Shown here one piece after another: positions 39,184-45,458 of a DNA stretch of 45,458 nucleotides. The stretch's first letter is position 1. Each line of letters begins with the position of its first letter. Under the pieces are notes generated by a model, which did not search any database, had not been told where the DNA came from, and saw only the letters and a program-made list of their open reading frames with translations. Position numbers and translations under genes: made by a program. Source of the stretch: an uncultured Lentisphaeria bacterium (GTDB lineage: Bacteria > Verrucomicrobiota > Lentisphaeria > JABSQK01 > CAJWLW01); assembly GCA_913042885.1 (NCBI GenBank), contig CAJWLW010000007.1, positions 1 to 45,458 of the forward strand. The letters are read 5' to 3'.

Positions 39184-40968
39184 CTATTGCAGCTTCATGA
39201 TATGTTCTGCCAGTATATCCCGCAGATCGATGAAAAATGCCGGCGTGAGCTTGTCCCTGGCGATGCTGATGGTGAACTTGCTGTTGTCCATGCTCCCATC
39301 CGGTTTCCGGGGCCGCACGCTGGTGTCGACTTCATCAAATAACTTCTGCAGCACCGCTTCTGCTTCCGCCGCGAGTTTGTCATCGGTGCCGTTCGCTTCG
39401 CGGCGCTCTTTGATCAACTGCTGCAGGGTATAGATGTATTTGAGGTCTTCGATGCCCTCGCGCATCGACTCCCAGCCGGTCGTTGGCAAGGGGCCCGTGC
39501 CGGTGGGAAATACCCAGCATGAGAAGTTCGGGCGTACGCTGCCATTATCGACCAGGTCGTTGAAGGGTTGCTCATAATCAAGCGACGGTCGCCAATACGT
39601 CCAGTCGAGCACACCCTCGAGTTCGAGTTTGGCGGCCCAGATGCCGCGGTACATCCGGTCACCAATCCCGTTGCGCCCGTAGTCGGATGTGCCGCTGTAC
39701 ATCCAGCAATTCCGCTTGGCATTTTGGGTGTTGACCGTGATCGTCTCATCGGCGTAGCTCGAGAACCCGCGGATATCGGCGAGCGGTTCAAAAACTTCCG
39801 AGTTTTCCGGGAATACTACGGTGGTGAAGATTTCGATGTCCGGTACCGCATGGCGAATTTCCTTAAAGGCTTTCATGCATTTTTCCAGGGTCCCATTGGC
39901 GTCGGCTTCATCCCCGGCGGATGCGATAAGCTTGGGCCAGCCGCGGGCGCGCCAGTCATCGACGAACGCTTTGACCATGGTGCCGAACGCTTCGTTGTGC
40001 GGATTGTACTTGGGAATAAATTCATCGGTCCAGAAGTTCCAGATGACGTGAGTGATGCCGACCTGCTGGCAGAGACTGGCGAATGGTTTGATCGGTGACA
40101 TGTCGAAATGAATGCCGGTGGCATCCTTGGTCGATGTCAGGGTAGGACCGAAACTGATGAATATCGTGTCCATGCCGTGCACCTTCATGTCGAGGAGTTG
40201 CCGGTGCAGCTGATCTTCCGGCAACGCTTTCATGTTCGGCATGTCCCGTTGGAGTATGACCAAGTTGGCATACATCCCCTGACGTACCGGCGGTGTGCGC
40301 AAACGAACGGGCACCACTGATAACCGAATCGCCAGCGTCTGTGTGGTGCCGTTTTGCGGCCGAATCGTAATGCTGCCGTTGTAATCGCCTGCGGGCGTTT
40401 CGGGTGGCACGTATACGGTGATCCAAAAACGCTGGGTCGTGTCCTTGGCGATGTTGAGTTGGTCGCGCAGTTCCAGCAGCGTTGGCGTGACAATGTATTC
40501 ATTCTTGGCCCAGATCCGGTTCGGCATGCAGCGTACCGAACGCACCTCGATGTTCTCCGCGTCAATGGCAAGGAATTCGGAGGTGAGGTCGCTGGCGGTT
40601 ACCTGGACATTCTCAAGATCTCGCAGGGCCCGGACAGACAATGTCGAAATTTCAAATGCGTCCGGTGCCGAGGAAATCTCGAGAATATCCGAAACTTCGA
40701 CGCGTGTCGGGCAGGTGCTCGGATAGACCATCTCAAGATAGTTCTTGCTGAATGTGACGTAACCCCGCGCCTGTTCCTCGTCGGTGACTTCGGGCATCGT
40801 CGTGTTGATCCCTTCCCGTTGCTTCTCGATCCAGCCCTCCGGGATCGGGGTGGATTCTGCATCTTTCGGCACGGTTGTGCCGAGAACCTGAAAGCCGACT
40901 GGGCCAACTGCTTCAGACATTAGGACGGATCCAAGTAAAGTGAGAAAAAGTGTCGCCGCGAATCGCAT
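39184..40968 (-). CDS. Exported DUF4091 glycoside-hydrolase-like protein
   Basis: A 594-residue secreted protein with a signal peptide to about residue 20. An N-terminal beta-sandwich (including WITVYVPPETPAGDYNGS) is followed by a TIM-barrel-like central part (MKVHGMDTIFISFGP, THVIWNFWTDEF, ASAGDEADAN) and a C-terminal DUF4091 module containing GWESMREGIEDLKYIYTL. The architecture is that of proteins in many polysaccharide loci, with related GH families among the closest, but catalytic residues have not been pinned down. It lies in the same direction as the integrin-like protein and the five-Asp-box protein. The ATG at 40968 begins the signal peptide. Substrate unknown. Confidence 0.8.
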   Translation of the reverse strand: MRFAATLFLTLLGSVLMSEAVGPVGFQVLGTTVPKDAESTPIPEGWIEKQREGINTTMPEVTDEEQARGYVTFSKNYLEMVYPSTCPTRVEVSDILEISSAPDAFEISTLSVRALRDLENVQVTASDLTSEFLAIDAENIEVRSVRCMPNRIWAKNEYIVTPTLLELRDQLNIAKDTTQRFWITVYVPPETPAGDYNGSITIRPQNGTTQTLAIRLSVVPVRLRTPPVRQGMYANLVILQRDMPNMKALPEDQLHRQLLDMKVHGMDTIFISFGPTLTSTKDATGIHFDMSPIKPFASLCQQVGITHVIWNFWTDEFIPKYNPHNEAFGTMVKAFVDDWRARGWPKLIASAGDEADANGTLEKCMKAFKEIRHAVPDIEIFTTVVFPENSEVFEPLADIRGFSSYADETITVNTQNAKRNCWMYSGTSDYGRNGIGDRMYRGIWAAKLELEGVLDWTYWRPSLDYEQPFNDLVDNGSVRPNFSCWVFPTGTGPLPTTGWESMREGIEDLKYIYTLQQLIKERREANGTDDKLAAEAEAVLQKLFDEVDTSVRPRKPDGSMDNSKFTISIARDKLTPAFFIDLRDILAEHIMKLQ

Positions 40969-41120
40969 GGTAATATAGGGGGCTGGAGTGTTGAAAACCG
41001 CGTAGTAATGAACTGTGGATGTCGGCGTTCACTGCTTCAGATGTATTTTGATTGACGTTGACTGTCCGAAAATGCATTTAATGCTGTGAGTCCCAACTGC
41101 GAAACTATCTCATTGATCCC

Positions 41121-42389
41121 TTATCCCGGTGTGCGAATGTAGTCCTCCGTGTAGCAACTTCCAGAGATATAGGAATGCCAGCGTGGTGTCAGTGTAATTT
41201 GCCGGTCCAGGTCGACGATGTCTTCCTGGCGCACGACTTCGGGCTTTACCAAATTGTAAAAGCTGAATATGCTGCCATCAGCGAGTTGCACACTGCCGGG
41301 GCCGCCGATATAGCTGGACGGCAGGCAACTGTCGTTGAGAATTTTCTCGTTGTCGATGTCCCAGGTTTCACCTGCATCGTGACTGAGCGTTGCCCGGACA
41401 CCGCCGGGAAAACGTCGATGGGCGTAGCCGCATATAATGGCACCGCTTTCCAGGGCCAGGGCACTGAGTGGATAGCCCCCGCGAATGCCGGTGTCGCGGG
41501 GGACACTCCAGGTTCGACCGCCGTCGTCGGAAAAGCAGCAGCCGGTCTCCTCGGCGCGCAGCAGGCAGATGACGCGACCCGAAGGGTGATAGACCAAACA
41601 TGATTCATTGTACCCTTGCACGCTGGCAGGCACTTCGATTAATTCAAAACTTTTGCCGCTGTTTTCGGAACGCAACACAAGGATTTGCAGTGGTCCGAGG
41701 AGGTCGCCGTCGATTAGCTCGGCGTGTTTGATGCCGCCGTAACACGGCACCAGGATAGTGTCATCGGGCAACACGATCGCGCCGCCGCCAAACATGCAGC
41801 CAAAGTGTCCGTAGCCTGTGACATCGACGACTTTGCTGAGGCTCCAGGTTGCGCCGCCGTCGTTCGACACGCGTGAGAATAAGTGGGTCGGATCATGGGT
41901 CGCGACGACATCGTCCGGCAGGTATCGTTGATCCGGCGTCGGTCCCACGTGCAGGTCCCAAACGACACGGCCCTCGGCCCGCAGTTGCTCGGTCATCGAA
42001 GCTGGCCAGAGGTCCCAGGAGAGCATACAATCGTCGTGCCAGACATGGCCGATGCCGAGTGCCTCGAGCCGCGCCTTTTGCTCGTTTCGTGGTGTCAGTT
42101 GCCGGTCGTCGACAATTTCGACAAGCGTGCCGTCCGAGAGTTCGAGAGGGATGTGATAGGCCCACGGTGATTCAATCTCGGTCCAGCTGCGGCCACCGTT
42201 GCTGCTTTGCATGGTGACTCGGCGGAAATGATCGAACAGGAAGTCGTCGTTGTAGCCGGAAGCATCTGCGCTTTCAAACTTTACGATGATGTCGCCGTTT
42301 GCCTGCAGCCGGATGCCACCTCCGCCCGGGTAGCCGTAAGTATAGGCATTCCAGCCGGGGCGATCATAGATGTCGACGTCCCATTTCAT
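41121..42389 (-). CDS. Asp-box (sialidase-superfamily) beta-propeller protein
   Basis: About 422 residues from the ATG at 42389, which begins MKWDVDIYDRPGWNAY. A longer open frame to 42599 would overlap the acetyltransferase gene and adds a lysine/proline-rich lead, so it is rejected, although neither start has a good ribosome site. Five Asp-box-like repeats mark a six-bladed propeller: SSNGGRSW, SNDGGATW, SENSGKSF, FSDDGGRTW and SHDAGETW. Acidic and tyrosine residues typical of sialidases occur, but the arginine triad cannot be confirmed. No signal peptide is visible. It sits 85 bases below the acetyltransferase, co-oriented. A non-sialidase glycan hydrolase or a binding protein is possible. 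Confidence 0.75.
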   Translation of the reverse strand: MKWDVDIYDRPGWNAYTYGYPGGGGIRLQANGDIIVKFESADASGYNDDFLFDHFRRVTMQSSNGGRSWTEIESPWAYHIPLELSDGTLVEIVDDRQLTPRNEQKARLEALGIGHVWHDDCMLSWDLWPASMTEQLRAEGRVVWDLHVGPTPDQRYLPDDVVATHDPTHLFSRVSNDGGATWSLSKVVDVTGYGHFGCMFGGGAIVLPDDTILVPCYGGIKHAELIDGDLLGPLQILVLRSENSGKSFELIEVPASVQGYNESCLVYHPSGRVICLLRAEETGCCFSDDGGRTWSVPRDTGIRGGYPLSALALESGAIICGYAHRRFPGGVRATLSHDAGETWDIDNEKILNDSCLPSSYIGGPGSVQLADGSIFSFYNLVKPEVVRQEDIVDLDRQITLTPRWHSYISGSCYTEDYIRTPG

Positions 42390-42474
42390 GTGTAATTCAC
42401 AATCGTCAACCAGGCTCGGTTGGATAGCGCCGGAAATTCTGTTTGGTTGAGGATTCGGTTTGTGAGTTGGGCTT

Positions 42475-43401
42475 TTACAGTTCCGCTGTTGCGTGCAGCA
42501 GGTATTTGCGGGTGAATCGGAACCCTTGACGGGGATAGACCGGGAACTTACTGGGATAACAGCTGAGTTGCACTTGCGCAGCACGGTCGAGTTCGACAAT
42601 CTGCATCAGTGACCGTGCCATCAACACGCTCGAGAGACCGCGACGGCGCCAGTCCGGGTCGATGAGCACGGGGCCGTACTCCGGCAGTGCGGTTTCGATC
42701 GTGCGCGCGAAAAACGTCGAGTATGCGATCACGACGTCGTCCTTCAACGCCAGCATGACGTAGGTTACATCAACCTGCTCAATGACGTCGCGCACCAATT
42801 GTGGCCAAGTGCCGACATATGGTGCGCGTTCGTAGAATTCCTCGAGGGCGGCAATATCATCGACGGCGCACGGCCGGACAGTAACACCTTGCCCGGCAAG
42901 CGCCTCTTCCCGCTGCGCGATGTTTTCCGGTATTCGGTAGCCCTCCAGGTCAAGACGCATCTCGGCGCCGATTATGATTTCGTTGTAGTAGCCCATTGCG
43001 AACAGAAGGTCGATCCAGTCGTCGTCCATCATATCGAAGGCGGAGGAAATGGGTTGCCGCGGTGTGAGTTTCAAGGTAGTGACTCCGCGTTGCACAGCCA
43101 GGTCGCGGACGCTGTGAAGCAGTCGTTCGGCGATCTCCACAAAGCGCGGGCCCCGCTTTGCTTCCAGGAGAAACAGCTCGAGTGCGTCTTCGTTGACAAT
43201 CGTGCCAGCAACCCCCAGCAACTCATCCCTGTCGATGGCGGCGAAGCAGCACTCCGGGTCCACATTGGTCCAGGGAATCTCGTCGTCACCCAGCTCACAG
43301 GCAGGTATGAAGATGCCGCGACAGAAGATGGATCGTGGATTCGAGCGAATCAGTCGAGTTGTCTCCGCGGCTATTCCCGGGTGCAGTGTTGTGATGTCCA
43401 T
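42475..43401 (-). CDS. GNAT-family N-acetyltransferase with two domains
   Basis: A 308-residue protein of tandem GNAT domains. The N-terminal half (1-150) has the alpha/beta layout but no clear acetyl-CoA loop. The C-terminal half (about 170-300) contains GPVLIDPDWRRRGLSSVL, a motif-A-like acetyl-CoA pyrophosphate loop with R-R-x-G-L-S, then PVYPRQGF near the end. This is typical of enzymes that acetylate small amines or proteins. It is preceded by a weak ribosome site and is the first gene of a pair with the Asp-box protein, 85 bases apart. Substrate unknown. Confidence 0.8.
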   Translation of the reverse strand: MDITTLHPGIAAETTRLIRSNPRSIFCRGIFIPACELGDDEIPWTNVDPECCFAAIDRDELLGVAGTIVNEDALELFLLEAKRGPRFVEIAERLLHSVRDLAVQRGVTTLKLTPRQPISSAFDMMDDDWIDLLFAMGYYNEIIIGAEMRLDLEGYRIPENIAQREEALAGQGVTVRPCAVDDIAALEEFYERAPYVGTWPQLVRDVIEQVDVTYVMLALKDDVVIAYSTFFARTIETALPEYGPVLIDPDWRRRGLSSVLMARSLMQIVELDRAAQVQLSCYPSKFPVYPRQGFRFTRKYLLHATAEL

Positions 43402-44081
43402 GATCTTGATTTGGGTTAGTCACAAAATACACCGTCTGGCGATGTGCGCAAAACGATTGGTGAAACGTGGTGCGTGAGAGGTGATTGATACTGTAAGATA
43501 GACGTCACGGCGGCGGGTGACTGTGCCACTTACTCTCCGGGATCGGGCTCATGGAATACGAACTGAGCGTCAAAATATAGATGCCGGAAGATGGGGGTAG
43601 CCCCTGCTGCGCGCCGGGCGAACGGTATGAACCGTCGCCTAATGAAATTGAGTGGGCACATTGCGATATGTGGTTTGCCCTGTGCCGACAGTACGGCGTC
43701 GGGAATATTTTTTTTGAGTGCTGTAACTGGCTCCGCAATAGTACGAGACCGAGGCTTGGTTTGTTCCGGCCGGTGTGGCGGGCACGGTGAAGAGTCACCG
43801 TGCATTGTGCTGTACCCCCTTCATGTAGTCTCCTAGTCCTATCGCTGTATCAATTTTATAGTCAGTGACTTAGCGGATACTCGATAATGACGGCAATCGC
43901 GGTATTCACAGGGGCCGCGACCCCCAACGGGGACAGTATCTGAAATGCATGCCTGAACAGGTTTTTCTCCTGTATAGGTCGCTAAAGTTTTTCTTGAGTT
44001 TTTCCCCGCCTTTACCTATAACGGTGACACTTAGTTGCAATGAAGCTGGAAAACTAAACCACATCTATGTGAGGTTCTTCA
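43402..44081. other. Intergenic stretch with hairpins and a promoter
   Basis: About 680 bases between the divergent acetyltransferase and fibre genes. Contents: TCGCGG/CCGCGA pairing at 43897-43920; CCCC-AAC-GGGG at 43922-43932; CCTG/CAGG with a short T-run near 43951-43966; and the promoter at 43994-44022. A 69-codon frame at 43581-43790 has no recognised similarity. Confidence 0.4.
43994..44022 (+). promoter_or_regulatory. Candidate promoter of the collagen-like fibre gene
   Basis: TTGAGT (43994-43999) and TATAAC (44017-44022) are separated by exactly 17 bases. Initiation near 44029 would give a leader of about 53 bases, followed by the GAGG ribosome site at 44071-44074 and the ATG at 44082. 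Confidence 0.5.
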
Positions 44082-45458
44082 ATGAAAATCAAGACATTCA
44101 CACTCGTCGCTGCTCTTTGTTTTGGGGTTGGCACCGCCCATGCCCAGATCGCCAAGACAATCACATACCAGGGTGTCTTGAAGGACGCCAGTGGCAGTAG
44201 GATCACCGGCACCGTAAATCTGGATCTCAACATCTACGCGGCCAGTGGTGGCGGCTCACTGTATAACGACAGCCACGCTGGTGTAGACGTTGCCAACGGT
44301 CTGTTCAGCATCGTTATCGGCACCGGCAGTGGCGGCGCGATCAGCCTGCCGTTTGACCAGCCGTACGAGCTTGGTGTCACCATCGATGCCGGCACGGAAT
44401 TGTCGCCGCGCACAAGTTTGACCGCCGCACCGTACGCGCTCAATGCCGGCGGGGTCAATATTTCCGGTGGCAGTAACGGCGACGTGCTGACCAATGACGG
44501 CAACGGCAATGGTGCCTGGGCCGCGCCTGGAGCTGGCCCGCAGGGTCCACAGGGTAAGGCCGGTGCCGACGGTGCAGATGGTACTGCCGGTTCTGCCGGT
44601 TCTGCCGGTGCAGATGGCGCTGCCGGTGCAGACGGCGCGACTGGGCCGCAGGGCGACAGCTTCTTTACTGATAACGGTACTGGTATCTACAACCTGGGCA
44701 ATACCAGCATCGGGACAACGCACACGTCAGGGGCCAAGTTTTGGGTGAGGGGAGGGGTCGTCCTACAGGACAGCGTCGGATCCGCGAATATCGATACCAC
44801 CAATAACCAGCAAGTCGTTATCAATGGGGATCAGGATGACAAGGATTTCCGCGTCAGCGCCCTTTCCTCCTCAGGGGGCACCCCCACCCACGCGCTCTTT
44901 GTTCACGGAAGCACAGGCAACGTCGGCATCGGCTTAGGGGCTCCGTCGACCAAGCTGCATGTTGCCGGCATGATCCGGGCTGATTCCCATATGGTGATTC
45001 CGGATGACTACGAATTTATGTGGTCAGGTACAGGTACCTCGATCGGAGGAAGGCCCCATAAAATTTACTTTCAGGTCGGCTCAGGGATTCCCATGCAGAT
45101 TATGAGTGATAAGCGCGTGCTTATCGGCGCTGCAGACGGCAGTGATGCGGCTGCCTCGGAGCCGATCCGTCTGCAGGTCCATGGCCGCGGGATGCTTGGT
45201 GCACTCGGGGTCGGGCTCGGAGACGGGGATTGGCTGGACGAAAAACTGCACGTCGAGAACGGTAACATCAAATTGTCGAACTCGACACCGAGCCTGTTGA
45301 TCAATGACTCCGCTGAATCTGCCAATGGCAGGTTGTGGCAAATTACCTCGGACAACGGCTACCTGCGCTTTCAGGCATCACGTGACGATAAAGGCGTTAA
45401 CAATTCGTTTATGGAACTGTATCGGAATGGCTCGGACGCGGACAGGACGAATATCGCG
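44082..45458 (+). CDS. Exported collagen-like / tail-fibre-like protein (runs off the window)
   Basis: The first 459 codons are open to the window edge without a stop. A signal peptide (about 1-21) precedes ITYQGVLKDASG, a beta-rich domain ending LSPRTSLTAAPYALNA, a motif common in secreted PVC-bacterial fibres. Residues about 150-192 are collagen-like G-x-y repeats (GPQGPQGKAGADGADG, GADGATGPQGD). A long repetitive beta region follows with VGIGLGAPSTKLHVAG and similar LHV segments, a signature of phage tail fibres/spikes and their host homologues. No chaperone domain is reached before the edge. GAGG lies seven bases upstream of the ATG. It is probably a trimeric surface fibre for adhesion. 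No phage genes are adjacent, so it is probably a host protein. Confidence 0.85.
   Translation, partial: MKIKTFTLVAALCFGVGTAHAQIAKTITYQGVLKDASGSRITGTVNLDLNIYAASGGGSLYNDSHAGVDVANGLFSIVIGTGSGGAISLPFDQPYELGVTIDAGTELSPRTSLTAAPYALNAGGVNISGGSNGDVLTNDGNGNGAWAAPGAGPQGPQGKAGADGADGTAGSAGSAGADGAAGADGATGPQGDSFFTDNGTGIYNLGNTSIGTTHTSGAKFWVRGGVVLQDSVGSANIDTTNNQQVVINGDQDDKDFRVSALSSSGGTPTHALFVHGSTGNVGIGLGAPSTKLHVAGMIRADSHMVIPDDYEFMWSGTGTSIGGRPHKIYFQVGSGIPMQIMSDKRVLIGAADGSDAAASEPIRLQVHGRGMLGALGVGLGDGDWLDEKLHVENGNIKLSNSTPSLLINDSAESANGRLWQITSDNGYLRFQASRDDKGVNNSFMELYRNGSDADRTNIA

Noticed and set aside
42390..42599. 70-codon N-terminal extension of the five-Asp-box gene
   Set aside because: It overlaps the end of the acetyltransferase gene and encodes a low-quality basic/proline-rich sequence.
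1..45458. CRISPR arrays, prophage or complete insertion sequences
   Set aside because: No regularly spaced short repeats, integrase, capsid or complete transposase genes were seen on either strand.

Overview
The window reads as chromosomal DNA of a moderately GC-rich PVC-group bacterium, most likely Lentisphaerota or Kiritimatiellota. The clues are a stand-alone prepilin-like gene with an [13 protein letters not shown] helix and an H-X9-DG tail, secreted carbohydrate-active proteins with DUF4838 and DUF4091 architectures, Asp-box 'sialidase-like' proteins, and paired OPT-like membrane proteins of the DUF6785/DUF6784 type. Many starts lack a clear Shine-Dalgarno sequence. I see no phage module, complete insertion sequence or CRISPR array. 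The phylum call is inference from gene content.

Left part (1-13.4 kb). A neutral-ceramidase-like gene is cut by the left edge, followed by a GH88/GH105 unsaturated-sugar hydrolase, a broken phytanoyl-CoA dioxygenase and a four-Asp-box secretory-type protein. Then come tRNA-Thr, rfbB-rfbD (dTDP-rhamnose branch), a CAU-anticodon tRNA lying antisense to the 3' end of comEC, an orphan MoxR-type ATPase, a hairpin-rich leader, a zinc alcohol dehydrogenase and an erythromycin-esterase-like protein.

Centre (13.5-25.8 kb). The most unusual block is a tightly spaced three-gene minus-strand operon: a 1646-residue FtsX-type permease fused to a PA/M28-like domain that has lost its metal ligands, then two large OPT-like membrane proteins, one carrying a coiled-coil insertion of about 300 residues. 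No ABC ATPase gene is present beside it. It is flanked by two proteins of the EreA/ChaN/TraB fold (the EreA-like one and a TraB/GumN-like one), the latter paired with a PLP-dependent threonine dehydratase.

Right-centre (25.9-33.7 kb). A catabolic island: HpcH/HpaI aldolase, zinc alcohol dehydrogenase and a beta-keto acid cleavage enzyme in one probable operon, then 3-hydroxyacyl-CoA dehydrogenase and a VLCAD-like acyl-CoA dehydrogenase that is divergent from a MarR regulator. A dyad overlaps the acyl-CoA dehydrogenase promoter. Together they look like a pathway that oxidises an acyl- or beta-hydroxy acid to a beta-keto acid and then cleaves it.

Right end (33.9-45.5 kb). The prepilin-like protein, a DUF4838 glycosidase-like protein, a three-repeat integrin-like secreted protein, a DUF4091 protein, a five-Asp-box protein, a tandem GNAT acetyltransferase, and a secreted collagen-like/tail-fibre-like protein that runs off the right edge. 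Most are exported, which suggests surface glycan processing and adhesion. Several intergenic stretches hold decayed gene fragments.
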